In this document: one piece after another, positions 1 through 10,010 of the stretch
How positions within the stretch are numbered: position 1 is the stretch's first letter
Layout: each line of letters opens with the position of its first letter
Assembly: GCA_900073065.1 (NCBI GenBank)
Contig: FJOG01000038.1
Coordinates: 345,686 to 409,685 of the forward strand
Source of the DNA: Phialocephala subalpina
Taxonomy: Eukaryota; Ascomycota; Leotiomycetes; Helotiales; Mollisiaceae
Direction of reading: 5' to 3'
DNA: 64,000 nucleotides
The notes under the pieces: model-generated
What the model saw: the letters and a program-made list of their open reading frames with translations, nothing else
Databases searched by the model: none
Told to the model about the DNA's origin: nothing
Translations under genes and position numbers: made by a program

Positions 1-444
1 TGACAACTATGGAGAAGAGTGAGATGTGAAGAGGAGGTCTAGTTGATCTAGGAAAGAAAGCGAAAAAAAAATGGAAACAATTACACTCAAAATTCATGCA
101 TGAAGAAACGAAAAGGAAGGAACGGCTTCCGCGTAACTTGGGTGGCAGTAGGGACAGGGAAGTCGCAGTTCCACGCTCTGCCCTTTCCAAAATTAGGCGT
201 CAACTTTGCAACGGTGATAACCCAGCGCGTCTGACAGGCTGTTTGTGATGCGAGGTCTTGAACTCGAGGGTGGTTTGGTGAGCTCGCTAAATTCAGGGGC
301 TTGTTTTTTGTTCTTCTTGACTTGCAGGGGGTCACTTTGTCCCTCGCCCTCAACGTCTCGATAAGATATATGACTCCCTTTCTCAAATCGAACTTTGCTG
401 ATATCACTGATGTCCAATAGTCTTCCCACCAAAAGGGAATCATT

Positions 445-2913
445 TCAGCCAAGAACAATCTCCTTCTTCCTCGCCCCCGCACCTTTGAACCCCTCCTCAC
501 TAACCCATCCTACCGCAACCCTCCTCGCAATCCCTTGCTCCCAGACTATCCACATCACAGCCTTCATCCACCTATCCTCATCCTCTCTGCTTTCCACCAT
601 ATCCACAAACTCTTTCGAGAAAATCCCAATCTTACTCAAGGAGTTCATCCAAAGGAGATCTTTCATCGCTTGGCTCGAGAAATTCATCGAAAAGAGTGAT
701 ATTAGCTCCACTGAGTCTAAGTCCACGTCTTTGCTGGAAGATAGAGTAGTGATGGTTGCGGTGTCGATTTTGAGTTCGCCTATATGGGAGGTGGGTGAGA
801 AAGGGGACGAGGTGAAGATGGAGAAGTGTTTGAGGTTCTTGAGTGCTGAGAGGACAGGAGCGACGGTCTCGATAAGGGAGCAGGTTATGGATGTTGTTTT
901 GAATGTGAGGATGCTGGGTCCGATGAAAGAACTTGGCGTGTTTGCGTCTTTTTTCGCATTTTCCGATGCTGGATTAGAGACTTTGAATTTCCTTGTTCCG
1001 TATCTCCGTTGTCGGCTGGTAATCTCAGCATGGGATGCCGTGTCCATCCACGAAGTGTTCCCTTCCATTGAATTGGGAGCACGAGCAATAGTCGTGGGAA
1101 AGACTTGCTCGAGCACGCATTCCTCATCTTCATTCGTACTCTCCGGCACTTCAAGCACCGCCCAAGTAATCTCACATCTCACCCCAAACTTCCCTGGCCC
1201 CGAAAGAAGCGGATAATCAACGGCACCCGCCCATCCAGCCCAAGACCAAGACGGGAACGGTGTTTCATCTCCACACACTCTCCTTCTTCTCAAATTCCCA
1301 TCCGGCTGCCACATAAGAGCGAACTCAAAACACGTCGCCGGAAGCCCACACACCGACAGCCCCAACTCATCTAAAATAATTCCCGTATAAAAACCCCGAC
1401 ACGCATCCAAGACATCAGATTCTTTCGTGAACTGCCTAGTGGAGATTTTGGATACCATAGAACTATAATTCTCAAACGGATCAAGCTTATTCCTGAAATC
1501 GAAACCGAGTTTTGGATCCTCGTCAAAGAACGTGTTCTGATACTCCTCAACTGAGAGCTTCTCGTCGAAAGGTAAATCTACACTCCAGTTCCCCACCGCG
1601 CAAGCGAAGTACGTCCGCTCTGTCGTAAAGTACAACAATCTATTCGAGAAGACAAGTTCCTGGAACGTCCACCCACGCGTAAACCAAGTCGAGAACTCAA
1701 TCACTTCTCTCATCTCTCTCACGTCCGCAGTAAACCGTTTCCCACCAATGACATGCACGCATTCATCTCCGAAGACAGGATCTATATCCATCAAAGAAGA
1801 ATTCGCGCCATCTCCGGTTGCAGCCACGATTGTAAGGTCCGCTTGTGCGTAAATCTCATGCATTCTTTCGATCTCGGACATCTTATCATTAGTGTCATCT
1901 TGGACTATACATAAGGCATCGACCCAGAGATACTGTCCGCCGAAGAACCGTGTGATTTCTATTGCTTCAGAGATAGTTTGAGGTATAGCTTGGGTGGATA
2001 GAGATCCTGGTTTTGCGAACTCGCTTTGGTTGGATTTGAGGAGGAGGAGGAATGGTGGTTTTCCCCATACGTAGCTGAGGACGAAGTATGCAGGTGTTGA
2101 GTTGGGCTCGATGTGGATGACTCTCATTTGGTGAATGTCGATTAGTCGAGATGGTCGAGAAGCGGGTGTTTTTTGCTTGCAATCTGCGTGGTTTTGCATG
2201 CAAGTGTTGAAGCAGTTCCGAAACATTGATACACCCCGCTCGTTGTAATGCTCTACTAGAGGCAGTGGGATCCAAGGCATTGATTCCTTGAATATGGCCT
2301 GATGATCTTGTGCAATCATGGGAAGCTGAGCAGGCTCGTCGTTGATCTCGTCGACTACGTTCTCAGGCCACCAGAGAGACAATCTTCCATCATTGACGAT
2401 TGTGTTGAGAGAAATTTGTATGACCGAGGAGAATGGATCTTCAATCCAGCATTCCTCGTCGTCCTCAATATTCTCTTCGGGGTAGGATAGTCCCAGAAGC
2501 TCGCCAAGTGACAGCCCGTCGAGCTGTTGTCCCTGAGAACGTGCATGGTAGTAGATCTCGCGACGCTTAGCCCTGATGAATTGCCTGGTGATCAAAGTGC
2601 ATAGAGCACAGTCTCCTTGTGTGAAGATATCTGCAAGAGTTTCTAGATGAATATTGCCAACTGCATCTCTAGAGCCCCCGCTAAGTGCGATGTCTCGAGC
2701 TTCCGCCGAAGGGGTAATGTCACTGACATCCTTGAGTCGTTGTCCAACCTCAGTACATCTTTGACAAAGTGAATTCGAAGGCTCTGTAGCGTGAGAAGGA
2801 GCCTGCTTTGTCAACCAGTTCGTGATAGAGTGCTCTAGGCGTTGCAGGCCGAGTTTGTATGCTTCGATGCTTGGATTTCGCTGTTCGCCTGGTATGGAGA
2901 GCCTCGTATCCAT
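445..2913 (-). CDS. HET-domain (heterokaryon incompatibility) protein
   Basis: Single open frame of 822 codons plus stop. The frame is open further upstream, but the only codon there that could serve is TTG, so I start at the first ATG (2913). The HET block begins near residue 275 with AYFVLSYVWGKP, continues with YLWVDALCIVQDD around residue 330 and IYAQADLTIVAATG, and reaches WFTRGWTFQELVFSNRLLYF near 410; these are the classical conserved HET segments in the right order. The N-terminal third carries paired cysteines (LCQRC, DCALC), common ahead of HET domains. HET proteins mediate or amplify non-self recognition cell death after hyphal fusion, but most, like this one, have no assigned partner. 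The C-terminal ~250 residues look unlike any domain I know. No break is visible. It neighbours a caspase-like pseudogene on the same strand. Family assignment is firm; the specific role is unknown. Confidence 0.88.
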   Translation of the reverse strand: MDTRLSIPGEQRNPSIEAYKLGLQRLEHSITNWLTKQAPSHATEPSNSLCQRCTEVGQRLKDVSDITPSAEARDIALSGGSRDAVGNIHLETLADIFTQGDCALCTLITRQFIRAKRREIYYHARSQGQQLDGLSLGELLGLSYPEENIEDDEECWIEDPFSSVIQISLNTIVNDGRLSLWWPENVVDEINDEPAQLPMIAQDHQAIFKESMPWIPLPLVEHYNERGVSMFRNCFNTCMQNHADCKQKTPASRPSRLIDIHQMRVIHIEPNSTPAYFVLSYVWGKPPFLLLLKSNQSEFAKPGSLSTQAIPQTISEAIEITRFFGGQYLWVDALCIVQDDTNDKMSEIERMHEIYAQADLTIVAATGDGANSSLMDIDPVFGDECVHVIGGKRFTADVREMREVIEFSTWFTRGWTFQELVFSNRLLYFTTERTYFACAVGNWSVDLPFDEKLSVEEYQNTFFDEDPKLGFDFRNKLDPFENYSSMVSKISTRQFTKESDVLDACRGFYTGIILDELGLSVCGLPATCFEFALMWQPDGNLRRRRVCGDETPFPSWSWAGWAGAVDYPLLSGPGKFGVRCEITWAVLEVPESTNEDEECVLEQVFPTTIARAPNSMEGNTSWMDTASHAEITSRQRRYGTRKFKVSNPASENAKKDANTPSSFIGPSILTFKTTSITCSLIETVAPVLSALKNLKHFSIFTSSPFSPTSHIGELKIDTATITTLSSSKDVDLDSVELISLFSMNFSSQAMKDLLWMNSLSKIGIFSKEFVDMVESREDEDRWMKAVMWIVWEQGIARRVAVGWVSEEGFKGAGARKKEIVLG

Positions 2914-3557
2914 CGCATCTTCTAAGTGCCCGTTAGCTCCGAAGATTCGGCCCAATCAGTGGCCAATGCGATTATACAGCGGCTAGGTAATGTCAAGTAA
3001 AGTTTGGTTGGGTTGTCCCAGTTTCCAGGGTCTGAAGGTCTAAGGGCGGAGTAGATTTTACCCCGCATCTGTACAAGCACGTGCATCTCCATGACCACAG
3101 ACACTACAATACAAGCCGAAATGAAACAATTCAAAGCACAAGTACATAATCCAAGTATCAGAGCATACCGTGTCTCTCTATAGCTAATGTTACTATCTAG
3201 TCATGCCTTCTTAGTTTTGGGAACGTTGTTTGCAGGGTGGGAGAGAGAAGCATTGTGCATTCCCGTAAGATTTGACTTTGGACATTCATTATTAAAAAGC
3301 GCTACTGGTCTTCGCCATTCCGTGGAACAGATCTTTGGATATTCCAGGTACACATATGATCTCCTCGACACCCAATTGCCCCCGTCATTCACAGACTCCA
3401 AACTCATTATCGGGCAACAACACCATAACATCTAAGCTTCCATGTTCCCAATGCTCCCGTCCCTCGTGTTATTTCGTTTCCTTACCTCAAGATCGCTGCT
3501 GCCACCAATAAGTTTTGTACGCGATTAGATCTTTGCATTTATTCAAAACTCTGCGCT
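2914..3557. other. intergenic, nothing recognised
   Basis: Upstream flank of the HET gene. Only short open frames without family features are present. I see no RNA gene or repeat. Confidence 0.5.
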
Positions 3558-4348
3558 TCATCTGAGCTTTCTCCTTGAAGGACTTGAGCAACACCGAAGG
3601 CTGCCAGTGCTTTCGGCCATCATACAATCGGAACAAAAGAGGTTGGTAAACCAAAACTCAGTCCCATTGCTCATTTTTGACTTCTTTCTCTTGTCCCCCT
3701 TCATCTCACTGACAAGAGCTGCCGTTGGGAAAGAAGTATACTTCATCAATAGCTCCTTCAGTACTATTAATAGGCTGCTGTGGAAGACACCGCTGGTCGA
3801 TTCCTCCGCCGTACAAGGAACAATCAAATCCATTCTGCCTAACGGTTTCTTGGTCCCGGTCAAGAGCGAGTTGGCAGCAGCACCTGCATGACACATATCG
3901 AGAAGCATTACAACATCGGAACATGATTTACACAAAGCCTTGTGAAACTAGTGCCACTGGCAGAAATGATGGAAAGCTCCATAGTGGTTTTTATGAAACG
4001 ATTTTTAGCGTTGAACAATTCTCGTTCATTCAGTTTTAACTCACTCTGGGGCAATCCTTAAGTTCTGTTTTTCATCGATACCGCCGTGGCCCGAATAGTA
4101 CAGGATCAATAGATTGTCCGGTCCTGAATGATGCTTAATCCAGCTATTAAAGCGAGCCAGGGATTTCTCGAAGTCTCTCATTGTCTTAGTGTTGATGAGC
4201 AGAATCTTATTGGTGGAGGTCAAATCAAAGTCGAGCTTGAATACGTCCTCAATTCGCAGAACGTCGATCCAGAAGCAGCTTTGCTTTAGGTCCTCTCAGC
4301 AGAATCCCAGAAGTGCACTTTCTTATACGGGTACGAGTTCTGGGACAT
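3558..4348 (-). pseudogene. decayed caspase-like (peptidase C14) gene
   Basis: Three pieces in family order. At 4348 an ATG opens a short frame, MSQNSYPYKKVHFWDSAE, resembling the start of fungal caspase-domain proteins, but it stops after about 20 codons. A shifted frame then gives RIEDVFKLDFDL and NLLILYYSGHGGIDE, the catalytic-histidine segment (His codon 4086-4088). That frame runs into a GTGAGT donor at 4044, and after about 100 nt the frame resumes with DVVMLLDMCHAGAA, the catalytic-cysteine segment (codon 3891-3893), and GRMDLIVPC. Both catalytic residues are therefore still present, but the 5' end is out of frame and a segment after YKKV seems lost. Fungal caspase-domain proteins can be linked to HET or other death modules, which fits the neighbour. 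It could be a live gene with an unrecognised first intron, but a pseudogene is more likely. Confidence 0.6.
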
Positions 4349-7300
4349 ATTCCGAGGAATCGAGACTATGGTTAATAAGTTAGCGTTTTTGGGCTTTCAT
4401 GGCGCAACATCCAATACGGAGATATACTCAATTACTCAATTTTATTTCGACGTTGCCCACTGTTGAATATGGAAGTCTAAAGTAAGTTCCACCATGAGAC
4501 GGATGCAGACTTTATGCGCAAAATGTAAATTACGTCTACACTGGAGATGATCTTCCGCAATGGCGCTGTAGAATGTAGAATCGCTGTGGGGGAGACGTAT
4601 TGGTACGAGAGCTTTGAAGATTATTCTCAAGGTACAAATATTTACCTCTTGATGGTGGAGAAATGATTTGAGGAAGTCTTGATCTAGAATAGAGGATGTG
4701 GTCGAAGTAAGGCTGCGCTGCTTGCTAGCGCGAGCGCCACTTAGCGCAGTAGCTTCTATTCGCATTCCCCCTAAGTGTTTGGGGCTTTTATATCTGACCT
4801 CCATTGGAGCAGCCGACTTCTGGAATATTTGCATCCCTATCACTGCCGAAATTTCACATAAAGTTGCTCTTTCGTCGACTATGGTTATTAGAGTTTACTC
4901 CGCCGTTAGACGAAGTTTGACTTGAGTATATATAATTCCTAGAAAGAAAGACATGAAAAATATGACTGATGAAATCCTATCGAAATTATCGAGGGTTTAT
5001 ATAATGAGGTTTGGAAGAACGATACCTGCTTCCATTCAACCTCCTCGTGCAGTGTTTTAGGATCATGCGCAACTCGCTTGGTCTTAACCAACAAGCAATC
5101 AGACCAATCCAAACAACTCAAATAATCTCTTCGAAGACGCCCAGCAAGTTTTTTTTAAGTGATTTTGACGCCAGCAGTGCCCAAATGGCATTCATGTACT
5201 GTAGTATCGTTCAGGCTTCTTGAGTCTTGAGCATCATGTGCGTGTCCCACGAATCCGGCAGTGAGCAATCCGCAAGACTACCAACCGAGTCAACCATGAC
5301 TCAAGTGCCACTTCTTAAAGCCACCCATCGGATATTAAGCAGTGCTCTTCTTGCTCCTCCAGCCTAATTCATAATCCTATCCATTTCACTCCGCGAAATT
5401 ACTTCGCACTCCGCATCCCGCATCCCGCCTCGGCCCCTCTGACACCTCGTCTCCCAGACAAGGCCACGATTCAAAAAAGCCTCTTCTATCCATCAGTATA
5501 TGACAATTCCACCCTCGTGCGCAAACACCCCGGTCTCCTTGACTCAATTAGCACAGATCTATCATCTAGCATGACACTCTAGGATAAACCGCCTTAAGCG
5601 ATCCCCTGAATCCAGCATGGGTCATCGACCGTAGAAAATACGAAAGGTGAGAATCTCAAATAACGGCTGGTTGAGATCTCATATGAACAGGATGTTTCTA
5701 CACGAAGCTCAAGGTTAATTCGCCTTATCGTGGGAGCACCACTCCCCTCACGCTCAATGTCGTCCAGCTCCAGCACATGTCCTTGAGTATCTTATTATTC
5801 TAGTCCTCCCATCCCTAGTGTTTCCCGCCCTTACTAGACAACGATGCCCCTGCAAATCTCTGCCAATACATTACGAAGTGCTGTGCCTCCTCGATGTTCA
5901 ACAATAACGACGGAAAGTAGATAGATATTTGTCAAAATCGGCTCTTGTCTTTGTTTGGAGTTGTACCATTTTCGAATAAGTAAAAAAGGAGTAGTTATTG
6001 CTTGAAATTAGAATCCATATTGTCTACCCTTTCTGCATACTCATGCGCATTCTGTTTTTCCCAGCAGAAAGATAGCGCGTGCACCTGCTTGTACGGGTAC
6101 TTTTCAGACATTATTTAGAAAGTTGCGACCATGGTTACAAAGTTAATACTATAGTCTTGCCAATGCGCATTGCTTCAAGCAACGAAGGGATATGCTTACT
6201 TGAATCCTAATTGCTCCTCTTTCCAAGCATAGAGACAGCGGATACAAGAACCTTTGAGGACGGGATGTGCGTAAAGTGCGCTGCGCAGTAACGCTATTTC
6301 AAAGCAAAAATGTTGCGGTCAGGCAACGGAAGTCTAGAGACACTTATTAGTATGTATGATAGCATTGAAGAGCATTATCGAAGAACAATGTGTATGCGTC
6401 CTGATGAAGTCCAATATTCAAGAAGAAGCTTTCGCTGTTGTCTATTACAGGATGAAGAAGGAAAGTAGAGCTGGGGTGAGTAAGCAGTCAGGTACTAGTG
6501 GAAGCCCGATTCAACGCAGTAGCAGACCTTCGGATGGTATTCATCCTAAGACATCAGATGAATATTTCCTACGCCCTTGTTCACCAATATCGGAGATTAA
6601 TATAATAAAATCTAATAAAAGAAGACCCGATTTTACCAAGTTGAGTCAAGCTCCTCGCGCAGCATTCAAGCCTCATACACAAGTCCTATGACTCGCAATC
6701 AATCAATTCGATCTGCAACCATCCCTCAAGATACGATGACCTTTTGTGCAAGCCACTTGACTGTACCGGGAAATCAAGAACAGTAATGCAACATTACTCA
6801 AGACCCCTGAACGTCAACTTCTTGTCTAACGAATTCAACATTCGTCAAACTTTAGATCGCTTCAGTCCACAGACTGCAGCACCACACATCCATGTAGCCC
6901 GACACACCTAAGGCAGGCAACCTCTCCGTTATCCAATACATACCAAAAGGCAAAAGCCTGCCCACCCACCAATGCATCCTGCAAGAATCCTCCACCTCTC
7001 GAGCGACCTGGGCCCCGATCCAGTAATTCTCCTCTAGTCTATAACCAGCAAAGACCACCATACATGAAGTCATGCACCCCTCAATATAAACCGATAGTAG
7101 CGTGGTGCAACCAGATATCGACATATTTCCTGGAACTCTTCTGAACATTAGTTGACGAATGAATATCCACGCCGACACGCCATAAGCGAGCCTTTGAGTG
7201 ATTGATTAACCAGAGTAAGACGAAAGGGAAATGTTCCAAATGTCGACAAAACGAAAAGACCACCAAGAATATTAAATTGTATAAAATATTGAGGGATGGT

Positions 7301-7453
7301 TCAGGATGATCAAAGGACAGTGTCATTTTACTTTCAAGAGAAAGTCGAAGAGATCTCCTTTATATTTGTAGCTCGTAGGCCGTTGTCCGGGTTACAACTT
7401 TCCTCTGCTCCTTGGTTGCTAGAGCATCGATTCTTCCTGCGGCGACCAACAGG
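4349..7453. other. gene-poor stretch, no supportable gene
   Basis: About 3.1 kb with only short overlapping frames on both strands. A tryptophan-rich minus-strand frame at 6852-7178 (for example HWWVGRLLPFGMYWITERLP) looks protein-like but matches no family I know and has no ATG start in good context. The rest shows no repeat or RNA signature. Confidence 0.4.
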
Positions 7454-9224
7454 CCTAGACAGTCGCCCCTTTCTCAATCGTATTCTTGTTGTCGTGGTCG
7501 GGAAGCTTTTTAAACGGGATTACAAAGGCCAGGAGAACAGCGAGTCCCGAGCCAGCCAGCGCAAAGGTGAAGACGCCATTGATCCCGACCATATAAGCGT
7601 TAAGTACAGTGGTCTAGATCTCCGCCGCTGAAGACGTGGTGGATATCGGATGCACTAGTGCCTAGAACCAAGACAGTATCGAGGTTGGGGGCCGTGGTCT
7701 CGACTGTTTGTAGCATGCGGTTGGCAAAGAGGGACTGCGCTACCACGATAAAGTAAGCACCACAGCTGGATTGGAATACTGATGCAGAAGTTAGTGGGAA
7801 CAGTATAATTAAGGTAGCATATACTTACTGATCATAATACCAGTAGAGCTTGCTACATCTTCGGGCTTAGACAAACCCTGCACTGCCGTCATTGGGACCT
7901 GGTTACCGAAGCCGAGACTAAACCCGAAGAGGACCTCAGCGCCAATGTACTAAGCTTGAAATAAGTCGATGTCTAGGGTATATATTAGAGCTATGCTAGT
8001 AGTCATCAAGACTGCATTGGTCAGTTAGTAGGGCTGCAGGTAATGTGTTTCCCCAACAACTATACTATTAACCATAGCTCCCATAGCAAAAAAGACCAAG
8101 AACGGAAGGGTTTTGACGCCGCTTGCAATGGCGGACTAGCCGTGGATGGATTGGAAGTAGATAGGAAGATAGAATATAACCTGGTAAAATGCAGAATTGG
8201 AGCTTGACAAGACATGGCTGGTTAGCCATTCCCGAAGACGAGATGAAAAAATAGGCAGATATTTACATGAAGAGGTACAATACGTTGGCCCATGCAACCC
8301 GCGGTTTCGGCAGTCGCAAGGGAACTATAGCACGTGCACTTTGGAACTATTCCACTATAACAAAAATGATGTTATAGGAAATCCAAAGGACTAAGGTAGC
8401 GATAACGGAGCCTTCGTTCTATGCTTTGCTTTGGCCACCCTATTGCAAGGCCAAGGTAAAGCATATTAGCGCGGCAAGTACCAAGCTGAAGCCCGAAAGA
8501 TCCAACTGTAGTATGATCTCTTTCTACGTCGCCGGGCTTAATATGGTTCGGCACCTGCAAAAAGAGTAATTAATAATAGGATGACGATGGGACCTTTAAG
8601 CGGCAGGTTAATCTAAAAACACTACTGTTAGGACACTCCGCTCGTGAAGGCACCGCCGATTATAGGTCCGAGAATAATCGTTACTATGAAGATACCCATC
8701 TAAGTACCAATAAGCACAGGATGTCTCTTAGGGTGGGAAACGTAGTTGATGACGATGATAGAGCCGCTTATAGTACTAGAGATTCCTAATCCTTGAATTG
8801 CTTGACCGACGGTCACGGCAGTGCTATTCGGAGCTGCTGCAGCCGCAATGCTCCTAACTACGAATAATGCGATGGAGGCAAGGTAGGTGTACTTAACGTT
8901 GAGGTACTTATATATCTTGCCCCACATTACCGAGGAGGCACTTACGACGAGGAAAGTGGCGCTTCCATACTATCCGACGTCGCTAAGTGAATGGAATTCG
9001 TCGGTGATATCGGGAATGGCGGTGGCGATTATGCCAGTCTCCAGGGCGGTGAGGAGACCGCTCATGGAGATGGTGAACATGATGAGGAATAGTCGCAAGC
9101 CTGTTGCGTACTCGGGGCTGTCGCCAGCAGACAAAGCTTCGATGCCATCTTGCTTCTCTTGAATGCTGTCGATAGTGTAGTGCTCGCTGCTGCTGGCAAT
9201 ACCCGTTGCGGTGCTTGTTTCCAT
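7454..9224 (-). pseudogene. RIP-scarred MFS efflux pump (DHA2-like, 14-TM type)
   Basis: Starts METSTATGIASSSEH at 9224 and ends with the typical tail FVIPFKKLPDHDNKN before a stop at 7454. In between, family segments are easy to follow: LLTALETGIIATAIPDITDE, GQAIQGLGISSTISGSIIV, GPIIGGAFTSGVS, GVKTLPFLVFFA, GFGNQVPMTAVQGLSKPEDV. The gene is dead. The invariant DVGWYGSA has TAG for Trp at 8970-8972; the WRWCFWINLPLGG block reads stop-Q-stop-C-F-stop and its GG is now KG (8595-8630); SIHGQSA has TAG for Gln at 8136-8138; more TAGs lie at 8700-8702 and 7950-7952. These are G:C to A:T changes relative to the family consensus, as repeat-induced point mutation produces. Several introns are probably also present. 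Its divergent neighbour is an intact Zn2Cys6 regulator. Confidence 0.85.
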
Positions 9225-10010
9225 CTCAACTCTCTTGTTGTTTTTAAATCCCAGAGTCTGGACTGATGTGTCTCTTGACTGTTCTGCGTTGCTGTGTATT
9301 GTTATCACTCTTACTGCTCTCAAAGTCTGGATTCTGGACTGACATGTTTCTTGACTGTTCTGCGTTTCTATGTCTTGTCATTTCTCTGGCAAGTTGCGAC
9401 TTTTAATAAGCATGGAAATCAATGACGGATGAAAAGTCAGGTACACATTCGTCCGTCGATTTTCTGGTTCACCGTGTTGGACCGGACTCAGGAGACATCC
9501 AAAATTGGACCGCCGCAAACCCCACCTAAATCCTGTATTTTGCAATCTGATGAGCTTTTCATCCTCAACCTCCGTTAATGGCATGTTTGGTGGATAAGCG
9601 TGCTACACAAGAGTATGCGGAAGTGGGGAAATGGTTGGTAGAGGAAAAGAGATGGAAGGAGATGTGCGAAAAAAGCTTACTAAGCAAGTAGCTCGGCCCT
9701 AGGAAAGAAATCAGGTCACGTGTAGTCTCAATTTTGAGATCTGACTTGCAGGTGAGGTGAGTTGCTCTTAATGTAAGCGACTGCATGAAGATGCGTTGAC
9801 TAGTGTATTCGCATAATATACTAAGAGTGACCGTGCAAGTCGAGTGGTGAATCTGTCGTCCGCCGTGCGCACGTGTTCTCGGTCGAATGTTGAACTTCGT
9901 CCGCCGGCTTTCCTCCACTACCCGGCATTCCTCATTCCAACATTTGACCTTGTGTCTCGCAAAACTCGCAAACCAAGTACTTACTTTACTCGTCAGCGAG
10001 TGTCGCAAGC
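9225..10010. promoter_or_regulatory. divergent intergenic region, transporter/regulator
   Basis: About 790 bp between the start of the dead MFS transporter (minus) and the start of the Zn2Cys6 factor (plus), so it probably carried both promoters. GCGGCGGTCC and other CGG-type triplets occur around 9490-9510 on the minus strand, the kind of half-site such factors bind, but CGG triplets are common by chance. A direct repeat of about 35 bp related to CTGGACTGAYRTGTYTCTTGACTGTTCTGCG lies at 9258-9292 and 9330-9366. Confidence 0.4.

Noticed and set aside
395..1216. 273-aa plus-strand frame
   Set aside because: Antisense to the HET gene; no family features.
2914..2955. Upstream extension of the HET gene to 2955
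   Set aside because: It would begin at TTG; the first ATG is at 2913.
4442..4843. 133-aa minus-strand frame upstream of the caspase-like remnant
   Set aside because: No recognisable motif, no start or splice context tying it to the caspase-like pieces.
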